From assembly GCF_000975135.1 (NCBI RefSeq), contig NZ_BBRF01000001.1, positions 142,036 to 197,590 on the forward strand: a stretch of DNA of 55,555 nt, in the 5' to 3' direction. Shown here piece by piece: positions 35,571 to 43,935 of this stretch. The translations under genes were made by a program, and so were the position numbers. The stretch's first letter is position 1. Every line of letters begins with the position of its first letter. Under the pieces are notes generated by a model, which was not told where the DNA came from, did not search any database, and saw nothing but the letters and a program-made list of their open reading frames with translations. The DNA is from Demequina aurantiaca (GTDB taxonomy: Bacteria > Actinomycetota > Actinomycetes > Actinomycetales > Demequinaceae).

Positions 35571-38351
35571 TTACTCCTCGCTCGCCTGACGCAACGCAGC
35601 CAGCGCGCTGTCGACGGCGTCATACACACCCGTGGGCAAGAGAGCTCGTTCGGCCAGAAATGTTCCGCCACTCGTCCAGGTGGTCGCATCGACGAAGTCC
35701 TGCGCCGCACTGTCGCCGATGGCATCCTCGATAGAGCTGCGCACGGCGCGGTACGTGGGCTCATCACGGCGGATTTCGATCAGTGGCGTGCTGGTCGTGA
35801 ACTCACGGTCGATGGAAGCTTGAGCGACGGCCGCCAAGGCCGTCGTCCACTCGTGCCGACCGGGCCCTACCTCTATCCCGTCATCCGAGCCCGGCAACCT
35901 GACGGTGGCGGAGGTCTGGAGTGGCACGTCAACCCAAACGCGGACCTCGTCTCCTCCCACTCGTTCCCATCCGGCGCGGTGAGTTCCATAGCCTGACTCG
36001 TAAGAAGCCTGAGCCCAGTCGATTCCCTCAACCACGAGGGGCGCGGTGATCATTCGACGGTAGCCAGGGGCGCCCGGGGCGAGTCCGGCCAGGCGGCGAT
36101 GCATCCAGTCTGCAACGGCGCCTAGCGCATAGTGGTTGAAGGAGGTCATGTCGCCGGGATTCACGCTGCCATCGGGGAGCATCGAGTCCCACCGTTCCCA
36201 GATGGTCGTCGCTCCCATGGTGACTGGATAGAGCCAGGACGGACACTCGTCGTTGAGGAGAAGTCGTCCTGCGGTGGCTCCGTGCCCAGTGTCCGTCAGT
36301 GCGTCGGTGATGAGTGGCGTGCCCACGAACCCTGTGGCAATTCGGTAGCCAGACTCCTCCACGAGCTCCGCCAGACGAGTTCCCATGCGGCCACGGCGTG
36401 CGTCGTCGACAATGTTGAAGGCGATCGCGAGCGCGTAGGCCGTGGGAGTGTCTGACATGAGGCGTCCGGCGGGAGTCGCGTAGGCATCCAGCCACGCCGT
36501 TCGAACGCGCGTCGCCAAATCGTCGTAGCGCCTCGCGGACTCGTCGTCGCCGAGCACCTCAGCGGAACGAGCCACCGCGTACGCCGAACGGTAGAAGTGA
36601 GCCGTCGCGACCAGATCCTTGGACGTGCGCGCGGCAGCGGGTCGCTCCCGCGGCGCCATGGGGTCGAGCCAATCCGCAAATTGAAAGTCACCTTCCCACA
36701 GCAGGTTCTCGCCGGCTCGAGCCGCCACCCAGTCCACCCAGCTCCGCATGGAGGGGAACTGCTGGGAGAGAACCTTCTTGTTGCCGAATCGATCGTAAAG
36801 CGTCCATGGGATGAGCGTCGCGGCGTCGCCCCAGGCAGCAGTGCCAGTCTCGGCAGATGCCAAGACATCAGGCACTACGAACGGCACCGCACCATCGTCA
36901 GTCTGCTCGATCGCGAGGTCCTCAAGCCACGACGACAGAAACTCGTACGTGTCGAATAGGAAGCTTGCGGTGGGCGCGAACACCTGTGTGTCGCCCGTCC
37001 ACCCCATGCGCTCATCACGCTGAGGGCAGTCGGTAGGAATCGACAGGAAGTTGCCTCGCATACTCCACACCACGTTCTGGTGCAGCTGGTTGAGGAGCGG
37101 GTGCGAACTGTCGAATGTGCCCGTGCGTCGCAGGTCCGAGCCCACGGCAATTGCGGTGATGGAGTCCGGCGCCAGTTCGCCCGGCCAACCGTCAACCTGC
37201 ACGTACCTAAAGCCGTGGAACGTGAACTTTGGCTCCCACTGCTCCGCGGCTTCACCCTCAAGTGTGTAGATGTCGGTGGCCTTCGCTCTACGCAACGGTC
37301 GAATGCCGAGCTCGCCGTTTTCCATGACTTCAGCGTGTTGTAGCGTGATCGCGGTTCCGGCTGGACCACTTACCTTGAGCCTCACGTGGCCCACTAAGTT
37401 CTGACCAAAGTCGAGCACTGTGTGCCCATTCGGCGTCTGAAGAATCTCTAGAGGGGCTAGTTCCTGAACTGCCCGTACCGCCGGAGCCGTCCTCGGTACG
37501 GGAGCAATTTCCACGTCTGCGACTGCCACCGGCAGCCAGTCCGCTGCGCACCGCCGTGCGTCGTGCACTTCGCCGGCATACAACTCGGAAGTCACTATTG
37601 GGCCATCGCTCGCTGCCTCCCACGAGGCATCCGTGGCAATCTCGTCGACGCTGCCGTCCTCGTATTCCAACCTCAGTACTCCCGTGAATGAGGGTTGAGA
37701 ACCGTAGACCTGGCGGACGAATCCGTTGAAGCCGTAGTGCTCGGTAAACCACGCGCCAGCGAGGTCTACGGTCAACTCGTGACCCCCGGTCCCGAGCAGC
37801 GCTGTAACGTCAGTAGTCACATATACGTCACGCCGCCCATATGTAGTCCAACCGGGCTTCATACGCTCGTCATCGACCGGTTTGCCGTCGACGTATGCCT
37901 GAAAGGCGCCATACGCACTGGCGGTCAAAACTGCCGACACGAGACCCTCGCGAACTCCAACCTGGCGCCTCAACGCGATGGGGCACTGCTCACGGTCCGG
38001 CTTTGGATGGGAGATGCGCGCGGCAGGCCAGCCATCACGCACGCCACACTGGAGCCTTTGGCGGTTGCTCCACTGAGACCATGACCCGTCTTTTCCTTGA
38101 ATCCTGACCCGCAGCGTGCCGCGCTCGCCGCTGTGCAGTGGAGCGAAGGGCCACCGGACGGCAACAGTCATGTCACCATCAACCAGCACACTCTCCGATC
38201 GGGACTGGGACGCCCACTCAATCTCTGCGGCGTGCTGCCCCCACGTGGCATCGGCACACGAAACCGTCCACGTCAGGACTGGCGCAGCGACCATGACGAT
38301 GCCCTGGCTAGTGGACTCGGCTGTCAAGCGTTCAATCGTGGCGATAGCCAT
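35571..38351 (-). CDS. Alpha-L-rhamnosidase, GH78 (enzyme 2)
   Basis: A 926-residue GH78 enzyme with the same domain order as enzyme 1. The signature SIPTDCPQRDERMGWTGD runs from about 437, with likely general acid Glu447, and Glu719 lies in TTIWERWDSMLPDGSVNPG. There is no signal peptide, so the substrate must be imported. GGGGAA precedes the ATG. It converges with lldD and is divergent from the sulfatase at 38750, with a good promoter at 38551-38579. It feeds rhamnose into the neighbouring rha operon; linkage and aglycone preferences cannot be read from sequence. Confidence 0.94.
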   Translation of the reverse strand: MAIATIERLTAESTSQGIVMVAAPVLTWTVSCADATWGQHAAEIEWASQSRSESVLVDGDMTVAVRWPFAPLHSGERGTLRVRIQGKDGSWSQWSNRQRLQCGVRDGWPAARISHPKPDREQCPIALRRQVGVREGLVSAVLTASAYGAFQAYVDGKPVDDERMKPGWTTYGRRDVYVTTDVTALLGTGGHELTVDLAGAWFTEHYGFNGFVRQVYGSQPSFTGVLRLEYEDGSVDEIATDASWEAASDGPIVTSELYAGEVHDARRCAADWLPVAVADVEIAPVPRTAPAVRAVQELAPLEILQTPNGHTVLDFGQNLVGHVRLKVSGPAGTAITLQHAEVMENGELGIRPLRRAKATDIYTLEGEAAEQWEPKFTFHGFRYVQVDGWPGELAPDSITAIAVGSDLRRTGTFDSSHPLLNQLHQNVVWSMRGNFLSIPTDCPQRDERMGWTGDTQVFAPTASFLFDTYEFLSSWLEDLAIEQTDDGAVPFVVPDVLASAETGTAAWGDAATLIPWTLYDRFGNKKVLSQQFPSMRSWVDWVAARAGENLLWEGDFQFADWLDPMAPRERPAAARTSKDLVATAHFYRSAYAVARSAEVLGDDESARRYDDLATRVRTAWLDAYATPAGRLMSDTPTAYALAIAFNIVDDARRGRMGTRLAELVEESGYRIATGFVGTPLITDALTDTGHGATAGRLLLNDECPSWLYPVTMGATTIWERWDSMLPDGSVNPGDMTSFNHYALGAVADWMHRRLAGLAPGAPGYRRMITAPLVVEGIDWAQASYESGYGTHRAGWERVGGDEVRVWVDVPLQTSATVRLPGSDDGIEVGPGRHEWTTALAAVAQASIDREFTTSTPLIEIRRDEPTYRAVRSSIEDAIGDSAAQDFVDATTWTSGGTFLAERALLPTGVYDAVDSALAALRQASEE

Positions 38352-38550
38352 CGTTTTCCCCTAGCGTCGCCGCATTGCGCGGTCGACAATTCCTCGTCGA
38401 TTGCACCGTTACGCGTGGACGAATATCCCACAACGGTGTGATTGCACTTCCCCGGCGACAATCGTCACCACTCTTGAGCCATCGCACGGAAAATGCCGCT
38501 GGATGCGACATCAGCTAGGCCACCACCTAAGCATTGAAAGCCTCTTCCAA

Positions 38551-38579
38551 AAATTATAACGCTTCAATCGTGGCGAGTA
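38551..38579 (-). promoter_or_regulatory. Predicted promoter of GH78 enzyme 2 with LacI-like site
   Basis: On the minus strand, TTTACT (38574-38579) and a consensus TATAAT (38551-38556) are separated by 17 bp. A LacI-type half-palindrome, TTGAAGCGTTATAA (38552-38565), overlaps the -10 box. It resembles the LacI 2 sites, so repression by a LacI protein is plausible. Confidence 0.6.
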
Positions 38580-38701
38580 AAGGCCACACCCCCTGTTTTT
38601 CCTGCACAAATCGGCCTCGGTCGTGATAGCAGCACCCAGATCTGCGACGTGTCTCGACGCTCGTTTTCTGCAACTCCCATCGGAGAACGAATGCGCGTAT
38701 A

Positions 38702-38714
38702 TTGAAACGTAGAA
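38702..38714. promoter_or_regulatory. LacI-like half site upstream of sulfatase
   Basis: TTGAAACGTAGAA has one perfect half of the TTGAAACGTT motif found near LacI 2, 36 bp upstream of the sulfatase ATG and overlapping a TATATT box. Only one half matches, so this is tentative. Confidence 0.35.
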
Positions 38715-38749
38715 ATCAGTTTGATAGTCGCAAAAGAGAGGCTCCACAC

Positions 38750-40333
38750 ATGTCCGCAGATCACCTGCCCACAGCAACCAGAAGCACCACGAGTGGCATC
38801 ACGCCCGCCGAGGATTCGCGACCAAACGTGCTCTTTGTCATGACGGATCAACAACGCTTCGACACCATTGCAAGTCACGGCAATTCCGATATCTACACGC
38901 CGAACCTTGATCGCCTCGCCAAGCGTGGTGTGGCCTTCGACAACGCGTATGCCACGTGCCCCGTGTGCGTGCCCTCCCGGTACACCATCATGTCCGGGTC
39001 CGAGCCGACGAGGACCAACATCTACGACAACGAGCTACCCGAGGGCTCGCACGAGACAATTGTGGAGAAGTGCGGCGGCTACTTACCTGCGGAGATGAGT
39101 CGACGAGGCTACCGAACCTGGGGCGTGGGCAAGTTTCACACCATCCCGTGGAACGCGGAACTCGGCTTCGAGTTGCAACTACGCAGCGAGGAGCTCTATG
39201 AGACTCCCGAGGCGCGGCTGGGCGACGCTTTCGCCGCCTGGATCGCGGCTGAACACCCTGCGTTCAACTGGATCGAAGCACTCATGGGTGAGCGCACAGA
39301 CATGTACTACATGCCACAGATGAGTGCGTTGCCTGCGGCCCTAACCGTCGAGTCGTGGGCAACCGACAGAGCCCTCGAGCAACTCGCGGTGGAAGACACT
39401 CGACCCTGGTTTGGCTTTGTCTCATATATCGGCCCCCACCCGCCGTTTGCCCCTCCGCTGCCGTACAACCGCATGTACGACCCCGACCGGATGCCATCTC
39501 CGGTCAGCGGGGATCTCGCGGTGGATCACCTCGACCAGCAGATTCCGTGGATGAATCACGCTGTCTATGCCGAGCGTGTGGACGACAATCGCGCCCGTAC
39601 GCTGAAGGCCCGCTACTACGGGGAAATCACATACATCGACAGCTGCATTGGGCGCATCCTCGATGGATTGGAAGCGAGTGGCCAGGCAGAGAACACGCTC
39701 ATCTGCTTCTACGCTGACCACGGAGACCTCCTGGGCGACCACTCCGGCTGGCAGAAGGAGAGCTTTTTCGAGGCATCGGCCCGGGTACCGTTCCTGGTCA
39801 GCTGGCCGGCACGCATCGCCCCGTCCTCGGCTAATCACTCCCTCGTGTGCCTGACCGATCTGTTTGGCATTGCGACGTCCGCCGCCGGGGATCCCGACTT
39901 TCGCCAAGGCTTCGACGTCCTGGGAATCGTTGACGGATCTGCCGCCCCTCGCGATGCACTTCTCGGCTTCCATGGCACGCCCGGCACCGAGCGGTTCAAG
40001 GCGATGGTCAGGCGCGGCCCCAAGAAGCTCATCTGGATGGCCAACGGCGGCAAGACCCTCCTCTTCGACGTGGAGAGCGACCCATACGAACTTCAGCCCA
40101 TCCGAGATCGCGAGGACATCGTCGCTGATCTGACCGAGATTCTTGCCGATGAACTACGTCGCGAAGGGGTCTCGGCAGCCTTCAGCGGCGACGCCCTTCT
40201 GGCGTTCCCCTACACGGAACGCGAATTGCTGCGCTTTCCCCAGTTCGATCGCGCACGCGGTGTGGAGGGGTTCCCGACTGCACCGGCCGACGTGCATTTT
40301 GAACCCGCGCCTTACGCCGATCACGAGGCATAG
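38750..40333 (+). CDS. Sulfatase (formylglycine-dependent, Cys type)
   Basis: A 527-residue alkaline-phosphatase-fold sulfatase. NVLFVMTDQQRFDTIA carries the first metal-binding Asp. CVPSR at 73-77 is the signature whose Cys73 must be oxidised to formylglycine. GVGKFHT (Lys and His) and FYADHGDLLGDH (metal and active-site residues) are also present. No signal peptide is seen, so it should act in the cytoplasm; the maturase is not in this window. I chose the ATG at 38750, with AGAGAG upstream. It is divergent from GH78 enzyme 2, suggesting a sulfated rhamnoside as substrate (inference). Confidence 0.92.
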   Translation: MSADHLPTATRSTTSGITPAEDSRPNVLFVMTDQQRFDTIASHGNSDIYTPNLDRLAKRGVAFDNAYATCPVCVPSRYTIMSGSEPTRTNIYDNELPEGSHETIVEKCGGYLPAEMSRRGYRTWGVGKFHTIPWNAELGFELQLRSEELYETPEARLGDAFAAWIAAEHPAFNWIEALMGERTDMYYMPQMSALPAALTVESWATDRALEQLAVEDTRPWFGFVSYIGPHPPFAPPLPYNRMYDPDRMPSPVSGDLAVDHLDQQIPWMNHAVYAERVDDNRARTLKARYYGEITYIDSCIGRILDGLEASGQAENTLICFYADHGDLLGDHSGWQKESFFEASARVPFLVSWPARIAPSSANHSLVCLTDLFGIATSAAGDPDFRQGFDVLGIVDGSAAPRDALLGFHGTPGTERFKAMVRRGPKKLIWMANGGKTLLFDVESDPYELQPIRDREDIVADLTEILADELRREGVSAAFSGDALLAFPYTERELLRFPQFDRARGVEGFPTAPADVHFEPAPYADHEA

Positions 40334-40371
40334 TCTCCGACCCAATCGCGAGCCTGACCAGCACACCGCCC

Positions 40372-40404
40372 AATGACGGCCCTTCGAAATGAGGGGCCGT
40401 CATT
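40372..40404 (+). terminator. Terminator hairpin after sulfatase gene
   Basis: A perfect 11-bp inverted repeat (40372-40382 with 40394-40404) begins 38 bases after the sulfatase stop. It is the likely plus-strand terminator, although no T tract follows. Confidence 0.6.
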
Positions 40405-40423
40405 ACGTTGAGAACACGCAAAA

Positions 40424-40456
40424 AGGGCGGGACTCCTCAGAAGGAAGTCCCGCCCT
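40424..40456 (-). terminator. Intrinsic terminator of the sugar importer operon
   Basis: An 11-bp perfect GC-rich stem (40424-40434 with 40446-40456). On the minus strand it is followed by a run of T (40420-40424 region), so it is a standard rho-independent terminator for the operon that ends at 40525. Confidence 0.8.
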
Positions 40457-40524
40457 GCACTCTGCGGCCTAGCGCAGCAACCCCAGGGGATCAAAGGGCT
40501 GCTGCGCCACGCCATTCACCCCTG

Positions 40525-41835
40525 TTACTGGTTGGCGGCGAGGGCAGTCTCGTACGCCGAGTCCATCTGAGCCGTAGCTTCCTCAGGAGTCAGCGATCCG
40601 TTGAGAAGACCGGTCGCCGAGTCGAAGTGTGCCTGCTGAACGGAAGCGTCCGGCCACTGCTGCTCGGGGAAGGACGTCACCTTGCCAGCCTCAAGGAAGC
40701 CATCGAACGTCGCGAGTGCGGCCGGGGTCGGCGAGTTGGACGGGAACACCGGAAGCGCACTGAGTGCATCGGCATAGGCGGTAATGCCTTCAGGGCTCAC
40801 CAAGTAATTGATGAACTTGATGCCCTCCGCCGTGTGGTCGGAGCTCGCATTGACTGCGTAGGTGCTACCCGATGCGCCGGGCATGTACGTGTCGGCCGGG
40901 TCGTCGGTCGCGGGGAGCGCCTCCATCTTGAAGGTGGTGCCCTCCGGTGCCATCTGCTCGAGTGCGGCAACGTGAGCGTTGACGGACACAATGGCAAGTG
41001 CGTCGCCATTCGCAACCAACTTCGCCGCCTCGTCAAACGTGGTGCCGACGGGCTTGTCCTGGAAGCACCCCTCGTCGACCATTTCCTGGTATTCGGTGAA
41101 GGTTTCAACCCAACCAGAATCAGAGAATGTCACCTCACCAGCCGCCTGCTGTGCGGCGAAGTCCGGGTTGGGGCCGTAGGTCAACGTCGCGTTGAGCGTG
41201 TGAGGAATTAGCTGCGTGGTCCACGCGTCAGCGGCGCCGATAGCGAAGGCCGTCTTGCCCGCCGCCTTGGCGTCCTTGCACAACTGGATGACGCCGCTCC
41301 ACGTGTCGGGCGCGGTGAGGCCGGTTTCCCCAAGTGCGTTCTCGTTGAAGATTGGGCCGATGGCCGTCAATGTGACGGGTGCGACCACAGTCTTGCCGTC
41401 GGCCTGCGTCACGGCCTGAAGGCCCTCGGGGATCTGTGACGCGAAGTCCTGATCTGAGAGGTCGACGAGATACCCCGCGCCACCAAGCTTGCCCGCGGAC
41501 ATAGCGCTTCCGGAACCAGGGAAAACAGCAAGCAAGTCGGGGCCGGTGCCGCTCGACAACTGCGTCGTGAGCGTGGTGTTGTACGCGTCGACACCCAGCG
41601 AGGTAGGCGTCACGGTGATGCCGGGGTTCGCTGCCTCGAAGCCAGCAACAACGGCGGCGATGCCGGCATCATCGGCGTCAACATGCGAGAACTGCAGCTC
41701 CACATTGGCTTCGGCCGGGGCATCCGAGTCGTTGCCCGCGTCGCCGTCCGAAGCACTGCTTGAGCACGCGGTGAGGGCAAGAATCATCACGGCCGATGCG
41801 GCGACGATGCCGCCAGTCTGTCGAGAGTTTTTCAT
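40525..41835 (-). CDS. Family 1 sugar-binding lipoprotein (MalE-like)
   Basis: A 436-residue SBP_bac_1 lipoprotein: signal MKNSRQTGGIVAASAVMILA, lipobox LTAC, then a Gly/Asp-rich linker. Mature-part markers are GFEAANPGITVT, LSSGTGPDLLAVFPGSGSAM, FNENALGETGLTAPDTW and INYLVSPEGITAYADAL. This family binds oligosaccharides. The ATG at 41835 has AAAGAGA upstream; an in-frame extension to 42012 only reads antisense-like through the permease end. It is the last gene of a permease-permease-binding protein operon, an order that differs from the usual binding protein first. Confidence 0.92.
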   Translation of the reverse strand: MKNSRQTGGIVAASAVMILALTACSSSASDGDAGNDSDAPAEANVELQFSHVDADDAGIAAVVAGFEAANPGITVTPTSLGVDAYNTTLTTQLSSGTGPDLLAVFPGSGSAMSAGKLGGAGYLVDLSDQDFASQIPEGLQAVTQADGKTVVAPVTLTAIGPIFNENALGETGLTAPDTWSGVIQLCKDAKAAGKTAFAIGAADAWTTQLIPHTLNATLTYGPNPDFAAQQAAGEVTFSDSGWVETFTEYQEMVDEGCFQDKPVGTTFDEAAKLVANGDALAIVSVNAHVAALEQMAPEGTTFKMEALPATDDPADTYMPGASGSTYAVNASSDHTAEGIKFINYLVSPEGITAYADALSALPVFPSNSPTPAALATFDGFLEAGKVTSFPEQQWPDASVQQAHFDSATGLLNGSLTPEEATAQMDSAYETALAANQ

Positions 41836-41900
41836 GGTCTCTTTCCTATTCTGTGTTGGTGTGTAAAACGTGTGTTGGATAAGAAGCGGATTGCGTTGAA

Positions 41901-42722
41901 CTACCCCTTGAGCCCTCCAGAGAAGCCCTTGATGACGGTCTTCTGCATGAGGAAGTAGAGGATCAGGATGGGAAGGATGGTGATGATCAGCCCAGCGAAG
42001 ACGACGTTCCATTCGGAGACGTACTGTCCGACGAATTGGAAGAGCGCGACTGGAATGGTTTCCTGGTTAGACCCATAGAGGTAGAGCAGCGGCGTCAGGA
42101 AGTCGTTCCATACCGTGACGACATTCAGGATGATGACGGTGCCGGTCACCGGACGCAGCATCGGGAAGAGTACGCGCACGAAGGTGCCGAGCTGATTTGC
42201 GCCGTCGATAGATGCCGCTTCCTCGTACACCACCGGAATCTCTCGTAGGAAGCCCGTGTACAGGATTACCGAGAATGGCATTTGCGTTCCGACATAGAAC
42301 AGCACCAGAGACCAAGGGGTCCCGAGCAGAGACAGGTCACGCATGGTCTGGTATAAGGGCAGCATCGCGAGTTGGAAGGGCAGGATCAGACCACCCGCGA
42401 TAAGGATGTACGTCAGGCGTGACCAGGCTCGCGTGACGCGAGCCAGCGGATAGGACGCCAGCGCGGACAGGATGACGATGAGCGTCACGCTGATGACGGT
42501 GACAATCACACTGTTGAGAATTGCCGAGCCCAACTCGCCACGCACCCATGCGTCTGGAAAGTTGGCCAACGTAGGCGGGCTCGGCAGCGCTAGCGGGCCA
42601 CCCGGGTCATTCGGCTTCTTGAGTGCCGTCGTCACCAAGATGTAGAACGGCATGCAGAACACGAGCGTGCCGAGAATCATCCCGCTTTCCAGGATGGCAG
42701 TGCGCCAGGTGTACTTGGTCAT
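41901..42722 (-). CDS. Sugar ABC permease, MalG type
   Basis: A 273-residue membrane protein with about six transmembrane segments. The EAA loop is EIPVVYEEAASIDGANQLGTFVRVLFP and the C-terminus ILYFLMQKTVIKGFSGGLKG, both MalG hallmarks. The ATG at 42722 overlaps the stop of the partner permease (ATGA). The longer frame up to 43160 runs through that gene and is not coding. Confidence 0.93.
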   Translation of the reverse strand: MTKYTWRTAILESGMILGTLVFCMPFYILVTTALKKPNDPGGPLALPSPPTLANFPDAWVRGELGSAILNSVIVTVISVTLIVILSALASYPLARVTRAWSRLTYILIAGGLILPFQLAMLPLYQTMRDLSLLGTPWSLVLFYVGTQMPFSVILYTGFLREIPVVYEEAASIDGANQLGTFVRVLFPMLRPVTGTVIILNVVTVWNDFLTPLLYLYGSNQETIPVALFQFVGQYVSEWNVVFAGLIITILPILILYFLMQKTVIKGFSGGLKG

Positions 42723-43693
42723 CGTGACTCCCTCGTCGACCATGAGACTGCGCGGTTCTGGAGAATCGCGAAGACAAGGACTACTAGCGTGAGTACGACC
42801 GCGATCGCCAGGCCGTAAGACATCTGGCCGTACTGGAAGGCAACCCGATACAGCAGGGTCGACATCGTTTCCGTGGCCCCATTGGGGCCGCCACCGGTCA
42901 TCACCCAGACCTGATCGAACTGCTTCAAGCTGCCGACGATGGCGAGCATGATGGTGATGGCGAAGGCGGGGGCCAGGTGTGGACGAGTGATGCTCCAGAA
43001 CCGGCGAATCGGACCCGCGCCGTCCATGGCTGCCGCCTCGAGTTGTTCCGTGGGCACCCCTTGCAGGTTCGCGAGGAAAATCACCATCGCAATACCCGTG
43101 TACTGCCAGACAATCACCATACAAACCATCCACAGCGCGAGATCCGAGTCGCCTAACCACTCCTGAGTCCAGGACTCCAGACCAACGTTTTCGAGAATGC
43201 TATTGAGCGCACCGTTCGAGCCAAGGATGTTCTTAAACAGGAATCCCGTGGCCACGGGGGTGATCACCACGGGAGCGAACATGATGACGCGGATGACGTT
43301 CCGGGACTTGATCAATGAGTTCGCGCCCAGCGCGAAGAGCAAACCCAAGGTGGTCTGCACCACGGTCACAACTGCGGCGATGAGAATTGTGTTGCCGAGC
43401 GCCTGCCACATGCGGGGGTCGTCCATGGCGCGCGAGAAGTTGTCGAGTCCGACAAACTCCACTACGGGCTGGATGCCGTTCCAGTTGGTGAACGAAAGCG
43501 CCGCGCCTCGCAAGCTGGGCCATACAACCACGAACAGGTAGACGGCCAACGCGGGAAGAACGAAGATCCAGCTACCGCGACGGCGGCTCAGGGCCGATCC
43601 CCTACTCCCAGCTAATCTGGCGCGCTTGCGCCGGTCGCGCCGCGAAAGGGCTGGCGCTTCCTGGGGCGATTCGAGCGGTGTTTCGGTAAGCAC
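42719..43693 (-). CDS. Sugar ABC permease, MalF type
   Basis: A 324-residue membrane protein. After a basic cytoplasmic N-terminus of about 40 residues come WIFVLPALAVYLFVVVWP (first transmembrane helix) and SFTNWNG. The EAA loop includes PTEQLEAAAMDGAGPIRRFWSIT. It starts at GTG with AGGAGGA upstream and is the first gene of the operon. No ATPase gene is present, so a shared MsiK-type ATPase elsewhere in the genome is expected. Confidence 0.93.
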   Translation of the reverse strand: MLTETPLESPQEAPALSRRDRRKRARLAGSRGSALSRRRGSWIFVLPALAVYLFVVVWPSLRGAALSFTNWNGIQPVVEFVGLDNFSRAMDDPRMWQALGNTILIAAVVTVVQTTLGLLFALGANSLIKSRNVIRVIMFAPVVITPVATGFLFKNILGSNGALNSILENVGLESWTQEWLGDSDLALWMVCMVIVWQYTGIAMVIFLANLQGVPTEQLEAAAMDGAGPIRRFWSITRPHLAPAFAITIMLAIVGSLKQFDQVWVMTGGGPNGATETMSTLLYRVAFQYGQMSYGLAIAVVLTLVVLVFAILQNRAVSWSTRESR

Positions 43694-43792
43694 GAGTCTC
43701 CTCCTGTCGTTTTCTCTACGGCAGTAGCGCTCGGCATTGCGAGCGACACTGCTCTCGGAGCCGGAAGACCCGGCCTCTTGTCATCATGTCAA

Positions 43793-43819
43793 TTGAAACG
43801 TTCCAATTGATACGTTCAA
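43793..43819. promoter_or_regulatory. Tandem LacI-type operators upstream of the sugar importer
   Basis: Two near-palindromes, TTGAAACGTTCCAA (43793-43806) and TTGATACGTTCAA (43807-43819), touch each other with centres 14 bp apart. They lie in the 242-bp gap between LacI 2 and the importer operon. A third copy lies before LacI 2 itself (45049-45060), so LacI 2 is the probable regulator. Confidence 0.72.
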
Positions 43820-43935
43820 ATAGTGACACATCGTCGACGTCTTGGCCAGCCAGCAGACATCACAATTGGATATCGGCCCTGCAGTGACACGTCTGCCAGG
43901 GCGCTTGCCTCGGCATCAACCCGGCGTCAGTCAGT

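Larger units (their letters stand above)
38352..38749. other. 398-bp divergent intergenic region, GH78-2 / sulfatase
   Basis: This non-coding gap is AT-richer than its surroundings, notably 38535-38600. It holds the predicted GH78-2 promoter and two partial LacI-type sites, described separately. A TATATT-like -10 for the sulfatase lies at 38698-38703. I see no small gene or RNA in the rest, though the 190-base leader predicted for the rhamnosidase is long. Confidence 0.6.

Noticed and set aside
42723..43160. N-terminal extension of the MalG-type permease
   Set aside because: It lies over the MalF-type gene in a different frame; the ATGA overlap at 42719-42722 gives the expected start.
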